A stretch of 64,000 nt of DNA. It comes from DMER64 sp049652385. GTDB lineage: Bacteria; Bacteroidota; Bacteroidia; Bacteroidales; UBA932. Positions 41,217 to 50,400 of the stretch are shown here, piece after piece. The stretch's first letter is position 1. Each line of letters starts with the position of its first letter. The DNA is taken from the NCBI GenBank assembly GCA_049652385.1, contig JBASDX010000001.1:1-64000 (forward strand). Direction: 5' to 3'. Made by a program: the position numbers and the translations under genes. The notes beneath the pieces are model-generated. The model ran no database searches and was not told the origin of the DNA. It saw only the letters and a list, made by a program, of their open reading frames with translations.

Positions 41217-41601
41217 GCACGCCATTGGGCGTGCCGCCCTGCCTACAAAAAATACTTTTTTGTGTCAGTTACTTTGTTTGAGCTTCTGCGAAAAGCTCTG
41301 TAGTACGAAGCAGTGTTAGCGATTGCGTAAAAGAAAGCCAACAAAAAAAAAGAACCAAAGGAAAACAAAGGTAAGCACTTCACAGAGCGCCGTAGTAGAA
41401 GTGAAACGTGACAGCGAGGCGGACTGTAGCGGCTAAGGAAAACATTGGCTCCCGAAAAGGAGGGGAACCACCGTCAGGTGGGGAGGATTTTCCGTGCCGA
41501 TACAGCCGGCTGCCCCATTACGTGCGAGGAAAGGAACCACGGATTTCTGTTGTTTTTCGTAATTTAGGGGCTGCAAACGAAAAAACCTAACGAATACATA
41601 T
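41217..41601. ncRNA. Possible structured RNA or conserved intergenic element
   Basis: About 380 bp without a credible gene. Several small stems are visible: CTTCTGC..CGAAGCAG, CACTTC..GAAGTG, CCACC-GTCA-GGTGG. A purine-rich AACAAAAAAAAAGAACC stretch lies between. Some of this resembles intergenic sequence I associate with Bacteroidales genomes. A 60-codon frame (41408-41590) has low-complexity composition and I do not credit it. Confidence 0.3.
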
Positions 41602-42147
41602 ATGAAACCATTCTCTGAATTGATAAAGCGGCGCCAGAGTACGCGCGCTTACATTGACAAACCCATTGAGGAAGAAAAGATTCTGCAATGCCTGGAGGCG
41701 GCTCGGTTGGCGCCCTCGGCGTATAACCAGCAGCCCTGGAACTTTGTGGTGGTAGATGAGCCGGACCTAAAAAACCGGGTAGCGGCGTGTACGGCCGGAC
41801 TGGGAATGAATTTTTTTGCTTCGCAGGCACCGGTACTGGTAGTAGTGGTGCTGGATAAAGAGCATGTGATGTCCTCGCTCGGCGGATTGGTGAAAGACAA
41901 GAATTTCTGCGATTACGACGTGGGTATGGCCGTCAATCAGTTTTGTCTGCAAGCGGCCGAGCTGGACCTGGACACGTGCATCATGGGCTGGTTTAAGGAA
42001 GAGAAAATCAAGAAGTTGTTGCAGGTGGACAAAAGAAGGCGCATAGCCCTGATGGTGGCCCTGGGGTATTCAGAGGCCCGCATCCGGGAGAAGAAACGCA
42101 AGCCGCTGGAGGAAATGAGCAGCCGGAACGCATATAGAAAACCATAA
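41602..42147 (+). CDS. Nitroreductase-family flavoprotein
   Basis: A 181-residue FMN-dependent oxidoreductase of the nitroreductase superfamily: FSELIKRRQSTRAYIDKPIEE (FMN phosphate-binding Arg residues), ARLAPSAYNQQPWNFVVV, and the C-terminal MVALGYSEARIREKKRKPLEEM. Substrate unknown. Followed by the HD-domain gene after 2 bases, so the pair is an operon. Confidence 0.9.
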   Translation: MKPFSELIKRRQSTRAYIDKPIEEEKILQCLEAARLAPSAYNQQPWNFVVVDEPDLKNRVAACTAGLGMNFFASQAPVLVVVVLDKEHVMSSLGGLVKDKNFCDYDVGMAVNQFCLQAAELDLDTCIMGWFKEEKIKKLLQVDKRRRIALMVALGYSEARIREKKRKPLEEMSSRNAYRKP

Positions 42148-42149
42148 GA

Positions 42150-42716
42150 ATGAACATGAAACCACGCGAATACTATTTAAATCTATTGCACACGCACATC
42201 AAAAACCCCAAGATGATTGCACACTCGTTGGCAGCCGAAGCCGTTATGAAGGCACTGGCTCGCAAGTTTGGGGAAGACGAAGAGCTGTGGGGTCTGGCCG
42301 GGCTGTTGCACGATATAGATGTGGAATGGACCCAGGCAGATCCGCTGCGTCACGGTCCGGAAGGCGCCGCCTTTTTGCAGGAACATGGTATACCGGCCGA
42401 GGTGGCCGAGGCCGTCCGCTTACATAACGAACATGCGGCGGGCGGAGAGAAGCGCAGCACACGGCTGCACCACGCCCTGGCTGCCGGAGAAACCATCACC
42501 GGGCTGATTTTTGCTGTGGCGCTGGTGTATCCGGACAAAAAGATATCGAGCGTAAAGCCCAAATCGGTCACCAAACGGATGAAAGAGAAGCTGTTTGCCG
42601 CCTCGGTCAGCAGGGAAAACATCCTTGAGTGTGAAGATATTGGCATACCGCTGCCGGAGTTCGCACAGCTGGCTCTGGAGGCATTGGCTCCCATAGAGGA
42701 GCAATTGGGCTTTTAA
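42150..42716 (+). CDS. HD-domain phosphohydrolase
   Basis: 188 residues with an HDIG-type metal site: MIAHSLAAEAVM (His), GLAGLLHDIDVEW (His-Asp) and AVRLHNEHAAGG. The C-terminal part (TGLIFAVALVYPDKKISSVKPKSVTKRMKEKLFA) is typical of a conserved bacterial HD family of unknown substrate. ATG at 42150 or 42156 are both possible. Likely co-transcribed with the nitroreductase gene. Confidence 0.88.
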   Translation: MNMKPREYYLNLLHTHIKNPKMIAHSLAAEAVMKALARKFGEDEELWGLAGLLHDIDVEWTQADPLRHGPEGAAFLQEHGIPAEVAEAVRLHNEHAAGGEKRSTRLHHALAAGETITGLIFAVALVYPDKKISSVKPKSVTKRMKEKLFAASVSRENILECEDIGIPLPEFAQLALEALAPIEEQLGF

Positions 42717-42722
42717 CAAACA

Positions 42723-42776
42723 TTTGTTTTTTTGGTTTACAAAAATGTATATTTGTGAATAATTGTAAACCAAAAA
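42723..42776 (+). promoter_or_regulatory. Promoter and 14-bp inverted-repeat operator of the ImmA/PIN operon
   Basis: TTTG (42723-42726), 21 bp, TATATTTG (42748-42755): a canonical Bacteroidota promoter. Perfect 14-bp arms TTTTTGGTTTACAA (42729-42742) and TTGTAAACCAAAAA (42763-42776) flank the -7 box, and the right arm ends at the first base of the ATG at 42776. Binding of the XRE protein would block both boxes. Confidence 0.8.
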
Positions 42777-43831
42777 TGAAAATAATGAAGGAGATATTTA
42801 GTAAACGGCTCAAAAGTGCCAGAAATATGGCTGCCCTTTCTCAAGGCAAGTTGGTTGAGAAAATGGGTAATATTGTGTCCAAAAACGCTATATCTAAGTA
42901 TGAAAGAGGCCAAATGATGGCAAATAGTAATGTACTACTTGCTCTGTCAGAAGCATTGAATGTTAAACTCGATTATTTTTTCCGCCCATTTACAGTAGAA
43001 ATAAAAAAAATCGAATTTCGTAAAAAGAAACGGCTTGCAACTAAGGACTCAAAAGTCATTATGCAAATTGCAACCGACTTTGTAGAACGGTATATTGAAA
43101 TAGAACAATTTTTAAACATTACTTCCTCATTTGTCAGTCCGATTCAAGATATGGCTATTTCCACTATACAGGATGTTGAAGAAGCAGCTTTGCAGGTTCG
43201 TTCCAAATGGAAGCTGGGAATAAATACATTACCAAATGTAATAGATCTTTTAGAGGATAAAGAGATAAAAGTGATTGAAGTAGAAGCACCTGACAGTTTT
43301 GATGGATTTTCAGGCTGGGGTGATGGCAGAATTCCGATTATTGTCATCAATAAGAATTATAATGCAGAACGCAAGCGTTTAACTGCTCTGCATGAGTTAG
43401 GACACTTAATTTTGAATATCAATGAGGCAATTGAAAGTAAGGAAAAAGAAAAAATATGCTTTCAGTTTGCAGGTGCTATGTTAATGCCGGAACCAACCTT
43501 TCGCCAGGAAATTGGAGATAATCGTTCTCATTTTTTCTTGTCCGAATTAATTTCTGTGAAGGAAACCTATGGTATTTCCATTCAAGCAATCATGGCAAGG
43601 GCAAAAAATCTGGGAATTATAACCGAATCTCACTATACTTCATTCTGCAAAAAAATAAGCAATAACCGCTCTGAAAAAAACTTAGGAACATATAAAGGGG
43701 CTGAACAATCTTTCCGTTTTAAGCAATTGATCTATAGGGCGGCGGCCGAAGAAATTATTTCGCTAAGTAAAGCCGCCAATTTGTCAAACCAGAAATTGGC
43801 GGAATTTCGCAAAGAGTTTGTAACCCTATGA
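42776..43831 (+). CDS. XRE regulator fused to ImmA/IrrE metallopeptidase
   Basis: From the ATG at 42776 it is 351 residues; ATG 42785 is also possible, and an upstream in-frame GTG at 42755 lies in the promoter. Residues about 5-65 are a Cro/CI helix-turn-helix (MAALSQGKLVEKMGNIVSKNAISKYERGQ). Residues about 150-260 are an ImmA/IrrE domain with zinc motif TALHELGHLI. In phage and ICE systems ImmA-type proteases cleave a partner repressor. The PIN-domain gene overlaps by 4 bases, so the pair behaves like a toxin-antitoxin module. Confidence 0.88.
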   Translation: MKIMKEIFSKRLKSARNMAALSQGKLVEKMGNIVSKNAISKYERGQMMANSNVLLALSEALNVKLDYFFRPFTVEIKKIEFRKKKRLATKDSKVIMQIATDFVERYIEIEQFLNITSSFVSPIQDMAISTIQDVEEAALQVRSKWKLGINTLPNVIDLLEDKEIKVIEVEAPDSFDGFSGWGDGRIPIIVINKNYNAERKRLTALHELGHLILNINEAIESKEKEKICFQFAGAMLMPEPTFRQEIGDNRSHFFLSELISVKETYGISIQAIMARAKNLGIITESHYTSFCKKISNNRSEKNLGTYKGAEQSFRFKQLIYRAAAEEIISLSKAANLSNQKLAEFRKEFVTL

Positions 43832-44343
43832 TAATAATTGTCAATGATGCTAACATTTTAATAGATCTGGTAGAGTTAAAGATATTACATTGGTTCTTTC
43901 AACTTGAATTTGAGTTTCATACAACAAATCTTATACTTGAAGAACTCTTTGTAGAACAAAAAGAAGCTTTATTTCCTTATATTGAAACAGGCAGTTTAAT
44001 TGTTGACGATATTACAGAAGAAGATCTCATTGAAATATTGAAGATCAGGGATACTAAACCCAGCTTATCAGAACAGGATTGTTCAACATTTTATAAGGCA
44101 CAACAATATTCAGCAATTATTATCACAAGTGATAATACCTTGAGAAAATTTGCACAGAAGCACAAAATTGAAGTTCATGGACATCTTTGGGTACTTGATA
44201 ATTTGGTAAATAATAAAATCTTAATGGGTATAACAGCCGCTGAGAAGTTGAAAGAACTATGTAATGTGATAAACCCAATGCTGGATCTACCTAACGGAGA
44301 ATGTCTAAAGCGAATTCATTTATGGAGTAAGAATAACCCTTGA
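43828..44343 (+). CDS. PIN-domain protein, probable toxin
   Basis: 171 residues. The PIN-fold acidic residues appear in order: VNDANILIDLVE (first Asp), NLILEELFVEQ (Glu), LSEQDCSTFYKA (Asp) and IIITSDNTLRKFAQ (Asp). PIN toxins are RNases. The gene overlaps the XRE-ImmA gene by 4 bases (ATGA) and is its likely toxin partner, or the XRE-ImmA protein regulates it. Close to the COG2405/DUF3368 type. Confidence 0.8.
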   Translation: MIIIVNDANILIDLVELKILHWFFQLEFEFHTTNLILEELFVEQKEALFPYIETGSLIVDDITEEDLIEILKIRDTKPSLSEQDCSTFYKAQQYSAIIITSDNTLRKFAQKHKIEVHGHLWVLDNLVNNKILMGITAAEKLKELCNVINPMLDLPNGECLKRIHLWSKNNP

Positions 44344-44375
44344 ATTGCTTCTTATTGTTTAAGGACATCAAGGAT

Positions 44376-44687
44376 TTATATCCTCGGCTTCAGTATAATC
44401 CGCATAATCAGAGATACCAGGTAGATGAATCCGCCGTAAATGGCGGGTATAAAGGCAACCTTAATACCCGAGGCTATAAGTGCCATAGAAACGTCTCCGG
44501 CCTTGTGTATGGCATCTCCGGCCTGAGCAAATCCTAAAAGTGTTGACAAAACTCCTACTATAAGCGCAATATTTCCTATCTCACGCACCCAGGCAGGGGC
44601 CTTCCATACGGCAATAAACAAAAAGACCAGGATTATGGTCAGCAGGCCCATAAAAAGAGGACCACCTTCAATGAAAAAACGTAACAT
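44376..44687 (-). CDS. Small MotA/TolQ/ExbB-like membrane protein
   Basis: 103 residues with three hydrophobic helices. FIEGGPLFMGLLTIILVFLF at the N-terminus, then GVLSTLLGFAQAGDAIHKAGD, VSMALIASGIKVAFIPAIYGG resemble the proton-channel fold core of MotA/TolQ/ExbB (GLLGTVxGmi ... iApGIaxALxtTaxGl). It is half the usual length and has no ExbD partner nearby, so a channel role is uncertain. Confidence 0.75.
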   Translation of the reverse strand: MLRFFIEGGPLFMGLLTIILVFLFIAVWKAPAWVREIGNIALIVGVLSTLLGFAQAGDAIHKAGDVSMALIASGIKVAFIPAIYGGFIYLVSLIMRIILKPRI

Positions 44688-44839
44688 ACTATTATTGTTT
44701 TAATTAGTTACTACAAAAGTATACTACGCTATCTTCACAGCAAAGGTTGAATCCGTCTGCTAAGGTGTCATAACCGTTTCTTAACGGTTTGGCTTATTAT
44801 CGAGTCGGGAACTTCACAGGGAAATGCCTATTTTTGAAT

Positions 44840-45535
44840 ATGAAAAAATATTTCAGCCTGGTATATTGGTTTGGAGTAGTGCTGGTGATGAGCCTGGTAT
44901 TTACCAGTATAGTCAATGGGTACTCCAAAGCTTTATTGCTGGCCATCATGTTTCTGCCCGGGGCGTTGCTGGCCAAATACCTTATGAAAGACTTGTCCTT
45001 CGAAAACAATCGCAAAGGTATATTGCACAGCCTCTGCCTGGCCGTTTCCACGTTGCTTACAGAATACCTTTGTATCATCTTTACCAGCTGGTACCTGCTA
45101 AAACTTTATCCCGGCACCTTGCCCGGTCTCATTTTCAATCCCATCCTTATCTGGCTGCTGCTGGCTGTATTTGTTATCCTGGAGCACCTCTTGCAACATT
45201 ACCTGGTGAAAACCGTACAGCCTGATGAATATATCACTTTTACCTCGGATCGTAAAAAAGTCACATTAAAGATAGATTCCATTCTGCTGGTGGAATCATG
45301 TGATGCCGAGGTGTGGATACGTACCGACAGCCAAACGGACTACCGTACCAAGATGAAAATCTCACAATGGGAATCGGTCCTGGACGATAGGTTTATCAGG
45401 GTTCATCGCTCCTACCTGATCAATACAAGCCACATTACACACTCCACCGCCAACCAGGTGATAGTAGGGGCTTATACCATAGAAATCTCCAGAAAATATA
45501 AGGACGATTTCAGGAAGTGGTCACTTAGTTCGTAG
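44840..45535 (+). CDS. LytTR-type DNA-binding protein with membrane N-terminus
   Basis: From the ATG at 44840 it is 231 residues; a frame-open ATG at 44789 lacks support. Four hydrophobic helices occupy residues about 1-125. The C-terminal ~100 residues are a LytTR domain: KVTLKIDSILLVESCDAEVWIRT, KISQWESVLDDRFIRVHRSYLIN and IEISRKYKDDF. Membrane-LytTR proteins are usually paired with a second gene; here the ExbB-like gene is divergent. A TATTTTTG word at 44829-44836 lies only 3 bases before the ATG, which might mean a leaderless mRNA. Confidence 0.87.
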   Translation: MKKYFSLVYWFGVVLVMSLVFTSIVNGYSKALLLAIMFLPGALLAKYLMKDLSFENNRKGILHSLCLAVSTLLTEYLCIIFTSWYLLKLYPGTLPGLIFNPILIWLLLAVFVILEHLLQHYLVKTVQPDEYITFTSDRKKVTLKIDSILLVESCDAEVWIRTDSQTDYRTKMKISQWESVLDDRFIRVHRSYLINTSHITHSTANQVIVGAYTIEISRKYKDDFRKWSLSS

Positions 45536-45553
45536 CAGGATTTTATCTCAACC

Positions 45554-45598
45554 CATCATATAATAACCAAAAAGACTATATTTGCATATTATATGATG
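45554..45598 (+). promoter_or_regulatory. hipBA promoter and 12-bp inverted-repeat operator
   Basis: Perfect 12-bp arms CATCATATAATA (45554-45565) and TATTATATGATG (45587-45598). TATATTTG (45577-45584, TAnnTTTG) lies between them. hipB starts at 45608. Strong candidate for HipB autorepression. Confidence 0.8.
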
Positions 45599-45607
45599 AG
45601 TTAAGGT

Positions 45608-45925
45608 ATGGCAAAAAGGACAATGGGGACAAAACTTCCTCGAAAACTGGAGCAGAAGATGCAGACAGTGGGAGAACAAATCAAACTGGCTCGTCTGCGA
45701 AGAAATTTAAGTATAGCACAAGTTGCCGAGCGTGCCACCTGTTCGCCACTTACAGTAGCACGTATAGAAAAAGGAACCTCTACGGTAGCCATCGGTATCT
45801 ATTTGCGCGTACTCTACGCACTGCAATTGGATGATGATATTCTGTGGCTTGCCAAAGAAGACAAACTGGGCAGGGCTTTACAAGATTTAAGTATGGTTGT
45901 TCGCCAGCGTGCTTCTAAAAAGTAA
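45608..45925 (+). CDS. hipB: HipB-like XRE antitoxin
   Basis: 105 residues. A Cro/CI helix-turn-helix covers residues about 22-80 (GEQIKLARLRRNLSIAQVAERATCSPLTVARIEKG, IYLRVLYALQLDDDILWLA). It precedes hipA by 5 bases and acts as antitoxin and autorepressor in this family. Its 3' half is duplicated as a fragment downstream of hipA at 47234-47370. Confidence 0.9.
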   Translation: MAKRTMGTKLPRKLEQKMQTVGEQIKLARLRRNLSIAQVAERATCSPLTVARIEKGTSTVAIGIYLRVLYALQLDDDILWLAKEDKLGRALQDLSMVVRQRASKK

Positions 45926-45930
45926 TTGCG

Positions 45931-47193
45931 ATGAAAAAAACATTAGTATATGCTGATTTTGATTGGCTTAAGGAAATAACGCTTGTGGGGGAACTCAGCT
46001 ATCAATCCATTCGTGGTTCTGATAGTTATGGGTTTACGTTTGATGACGAATGGCTTATAAAATACGGAAGCTTGTTTCTAAGTGCGGATCTGAATAACTA
46101 CCCGGGACTGCAATATACCCAACCCGGAAAAGATATATTTGGATGCTTTTCTGACGTACTTCCTGATCGTTGGGGAAGGACGTTGTTGAACCGTAGAGAA
46201 CAGATTTTGGCTGCGGAAGAAAACCGTCCCGCCCGCCGGCTTTCCTCTTATGATTATCTTATAGGCATTGATGATTTTTCCAGAATGGGTGGATTTCGAT
46301 TTAAAGAACAAGTTGAGCATGATTTTATAAACAAGAACAGTCGGTTTACCATCCCTCCCATTGCAAGCATAAGGTCGTTATTTCAGGCCAGTCAAGAGAT
46401 TGAAAGAAGTGAGGAAAGCAGCCAATTGCCTGACAAGAAATGGCTTACACAATTGATTCAACCCGGAACTTCCCTGGGAGGAGCTCGCCCTAAAGCAAGT
46501 GTAATAGATGAAAACAAGCGTTTATATATGGCAAAATTTCCATCGCGCAAAGATGATTACGACTGTGGTTTATGGGAGCATTTTTGCCACCTGCTTGCCC
46601 AAAAAGCAGGTATACATACCGCACAATCACAAGTGCTTTCTCTTAGTGAGAAATACCACACATTTTTGTCACGAAGGTTTGACAGAACAGATAGCGGAAA
46701 ACGCATCCATTTTGCCTCTGCCCTCACTGCATTAGGTTTCTCGGATGGAGACAGTGCTTCTTCCGGACACGGTTATCCGGATATTGTAGACTTCATAGTA
46801 CAAAACTGCACCGATGTAGAAACCAACCTCCAGGAACTTTTCCGCCGTGTGGCTTTCAATATTTGTATAGCCAATTCCGATGATCATTTTCGCAACCACG
46901 GTTTTATCCTTACCGCCAGGGGATGGACCCTTTCTCCTGCCTACGACATGAATCCCAGTCTAAACAAGTACCAAAGTCTGCTTATTTCCAAATCTTCCAA
47001 TAAAGCGGACTTATCAATTTTATTGAATGCATCTGAAGATTATATGCTTTATAAAACAACGGCTGAACAAATAATATCTCAGGTAGTAACCGTTGTAAAA
47101 AACTGGCAACCACTGGCAACCCGGTTAGGTATTACAAAACGGGAAATGGACACCTTTGGAGAGGTATTTAAAAAACGCACCAATGTTTTGTAG
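45931..47193 (+). CDS. hipA: HipA-like serine/threonine kinase toxin
   Basis: 420 residues. In HipA enzymes, phosphorylation of glutamyl-tRNA synthetase or another target stops translation. Motifs: N-terminal region GSDSYGFTFDDEWL and CFSDVLPDRWGR, the autophosphorylated flexible loop SLGGARPKASV, LYMAKFPSRKDDYD, catalytic NICIANSDDHFRNHGF and metal-binding SPAYDMNPS. All are intact. Length is usual for HipA. Confidence 0.93.
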   Translation: MKKTLVYADFDWLKEITLVGELSYQSIRGSDSYGFTFDDEWLIKYGSLFLSADLNNYPGLQYTQPGKDIFGCFSDVLPDRWGRTLLNRREQILAAEENRPARRLSSYDYLIGIDDFSRMGGFRFKEQVEHDFINKNSRFTIPPIASIRSLFQASQEIERSEESSQLPDKKWLTQLIQPGTSLGGARPKASVIDENKRLYMAKFPSRKDDYDCGLWEHFCHLLAQKAGIHTAQSQVLSLSEKYHTFLSRRFDRTDSGKRIHFASALTALGFSDGDSASSGHGYPDIVDFIVQNCTDVETNLQELFRRVAFNICIANSDDHFRNHGFILTARGWTLSPAYDMNPSLNKYQSLLISKSSNKADLSILLNASEDYMLYKTTAEQIISQVVTVVKNWQPLATRLGITKREMDTFGEVFKKRTNVL

Positions 47194-47206
47194 CAGAAAG
47201 CCGTTC

Positions 47207-47378
47207 TATTTCTTCAGCTTGACCACCAGCAGGCAGTAGCACTTATAGAAAAAGGAATGCCTACGGTAGCTATAGGTATCTACTTGCGCGTACTCTACGC
47301 ACTGCAATTGGATGATGATATTCTGTGGCTTGCCACAGAAGACAAACCGGGCAAAATTTTGCAAGATTTACGTATTAC
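47207..47378 (+). pseudogene. Composite duplicate: cupin 3' end joined to hipB 3' half
   Basis: 47207-47234 matches 50583-50610, the 3' end of the cupin gene, at 27 of 28 bases. From 47234 to 47370 the sequence matches hipB from 45754 to about 45889 with few substitutions, keeping the reading frame words VAIGIYLRVLYALQLDDDIL. Neither part is a complete gene. It lies directly between hipA and the M64 peptidase gene. Confidence 0.85.
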
Positions 47379-47379
47379 A

Positions 47380-47422
47380 AAAAAATATCCGAGAACCTGG
47401 ATGTACCAAAGCTCCCGGATAT
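47380..47422 (-). terminator. Terminator of the M64 lipoprotein gene
   Basis: Arms ATATCCGAGA (47385) and the CCCGGATAT near 47414-47422 pair. On the minus strand the stem runs into a seven-T stretch (47385-47379). It lies 25 bp after the gene stop. Confidence 0.6.
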
Positions 47423-47446
47423 GTCATGAGGCAATAGCCATCCGGA

Positions 47447-50400
47447 TTATTTTAGACTCTTCAATTTCTTCGCATCCTTCCAACTGCCTTTTATAAATAC
47501 CGGCGGAGCCAGGGGTTCGAATTTTTCTGCCATAGCAGGTGCGGCAGAAGGTTTTGTAAGGTTGGGAGCATCAAATGTGGCAAACTCTTCAAAAGTAGCC
47601 TCCCTGTTCTCGGACAAACGTATAATGCGCTTGTATATAGCAAATCTTGAGGGCGCATTGTAACCGCCGACATTAAGGTGCATAATGCTGTTGTGCGTGG
47701 GTCTCCAGGCTCCGGAAGCATACGTCAAGGCACCCTCATAGATACCTACAACATCCTGATAGCGCGTATCGCTTAACATGACCGACCATTGTATCTCGGC
47801 CGGATTGGACGTAACATCTACGTTCCCTCCCCAACCCAGAACATCTCTTTTGTAAATGAAATCGTTCTTATCACTCGCAGAAATGGTCCCTGAATAAGCG
47901 TATTCATCCAACAGTTTCCCAAAACCGTGTCCTCCGCTTTCATGCCTGATCAGCTTGGCAAATTCCGCTTCTGAGAACCCCGAGATTGTCGAGTAACCAA
48001 TGGCAGCGTTGTCTTCGTACATATAGCATGTACCCGAATAATTGGGGGAGTTGACCACAACGCTGACCAGGGTTTTTGCCAGGTCAACACCGGGAACTTT
48101 CTGTGCATAAGTGAATACTGCCACATCATCTCCGCCCACTTTTGTTCCGGCACCAAAATAGGTGCTAAAAGCCGTTTCTGAATTGTCCGTAATCTCGCGG
48201 TTTTTAGACACGGCAGCCACGGAATACACGTCAAAACGATTTCGCAAAGAGGTATAAGGCTCTTCACTAAAGAACGCTTCTACCGCCTGATTGATTCTGG
48301 TATCAAAAGAACCATCGGCATGGTCCTTATCTGTAAATGCATCGCCGGTAAATATAAGTGTTATGCCACTTCCGGCCGTATGTGTCTGGATTGTCCTGAC
48401 TGCCCCGTCTGCCGAATAATCTGTGGAAGCATAATAACTTACACTTCCTGAACCTTCGCCCAGTTTATCTGCAATAAAAGCTTCCAGATCATCCCTATTT
48501 TGTGAGAAAGATAAAGTAGAAAATACAATGTTGCCGATTTTGTCAACAACGTGGACGGATGGTGAACCACCCTGAGTCATCATGGAATAATAGGCATCAT
48601 GGTACTTGGGAGTCACGTATATGGTTCTCCATGGCATACCTAATTGATCAGCAACCTCCTTCAGTATCTGATCTGTCATGCCCATCTGATCATAAAGTTG
48701 ATCAGAACTTGAATAGCCAATAACATCAAGACCTTTGGATTTATACTGATTGTAGAGTGAAATTAATGTAGGATGAAACGCTGTAGCATAAGGACACCAG
48801 GATTGCCATGAATACAATACCGTGTATTGGTTTGCTGTGTATTCCTCTCCCAGATTAATGCGGTTTCCTTCCACATCATTGAACGTAAAGTCAGGTGCCG
48901 GGAAATAGGTAAGAGTGGAAAGATCAAAATTATTATAGGCTGTAATTGTCCCCCAGAATTTATCCCAGATATTGGGATTGTTAAGAATAGAAATGGGTAT
49001 AATGCCCGAAAATTCGTTGGCAGCCAGGCGGAATATTTCAAGATTATTCAACGTTCCCAGTTCGTCGGGCAGTGAGCCGGAGAAAGAATTATCGTTGAGT
49101 CCAACCTGAATAAGATTCATCTGCCCCAGTTCTTTTGGCAAAGGTCCAGAAAAATTATTACTGTTCAACCATAAACCTGTAAGCTTACTTAACCCGGCAA
49201 TTTTAGGTGACAGCTCCCCGGAAAGGTTGTTGACACCTAGATTCAGGTAAGACAATTCAGGAAGGGAATACAATTCTTCCGGAATTTCTCCGCTCAGTTC
49301 ATTTCCATACAGATTCAAAATTTCTAATTCCTTCAGGTTTCCTATTTCAGCGGGAATACTTCCGCTTATGCCGTAGTTGTATCCCAGAAAAAGATAGGTA
49401 AGTTTCACCAAATCCCCGATTTCAGCAGGTAACGTGCCGGAAAGGTTGTTTTCATGCAGCTCCAGTCGGATAACATCCCCGTTTCCATCCGTCGTTACCC
49501 CATACCACTCTCCAAGCGGTTTGTCAGAGCCCCAGTTGTCTTTTTTATTCCATTGAAAGCCATTCAATGCGTTGTACAGCGCCATCAATGCAGACCTTTG
49601 ACCGGCTATCAGGTCCCGGGTTAGTTGGGTGATGGTGATAAAACTTTCTTTACCGGCCCCTGTCACTTTGATTTGACCTACCCTGCCTTCGTTGCTCTCG
49701 TTTTCTGCAATTTGCAATACAATGTTGTAATCTTCCAGTCCTTTTGTGCGGGGGTTGGTAATGGAAATCCAATCCTGCGCACCCTCCATGACACTACATG
49801 TATATTCAGTATTGGTAGAAACAGGTACTTTCAACTCTCCGCCTTCACTGTCTACCTCAAATTCTTTCTGACTCATAATCAATTCATCTTTCTGACTTTG
49901 AGTAATTGTAACAGTAGCAGATTGGCCTTCATAAGCAATGGTAACGGTCCCTGTTCTTGCATCGTACGTTTGGTTCTTTGCAGCCTGCAAAATAATTGTA
50001 TAATTGGACAACGCTTTTGTCTTACTAACTGACAGCCAGGATTTAGCACCTTCAGAAACGGTGCAGGTATAAGTCACATTAGCTTTAATAGGTATGGAGA
50101 TATTACCACCGTCTTTACCAACGGAGAACGTAGTACCGGTGAGCTGAAAACCTTTCTTTGCAGTTTGTTTAACGGTAAGTGTTTGTTTTTTATCACCTGC
50201 CATAATAGTGATGGTGGCAGTTCTGTCGTCGTAACTCGTATTCTCTTCCACAGATACCTCCAGGGTAATGTTTTCACCGGCATTGCCGAAAGCAGGCGAA
50301 GCAGACACCCAGGATGCGGAAGGTGTGGCAGTCCAGTCAGCTTCCGGACTGAATACAAAGTTGAAAGAAGCAGCAGCGGTTTCTACTGTATAAGACATTC

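Noticed and set aside
41408..41590. 60-codon frame in the repeat-rich intergenic region
   Set aside because: Low-complexity composition and no start-site support; probably non-coding.
42755..42775. GTG start for the XRE-ImmA gene
   Set aside because: It lies at the end of the -7 box and before the right operator arm, so it would not be in the transcript.
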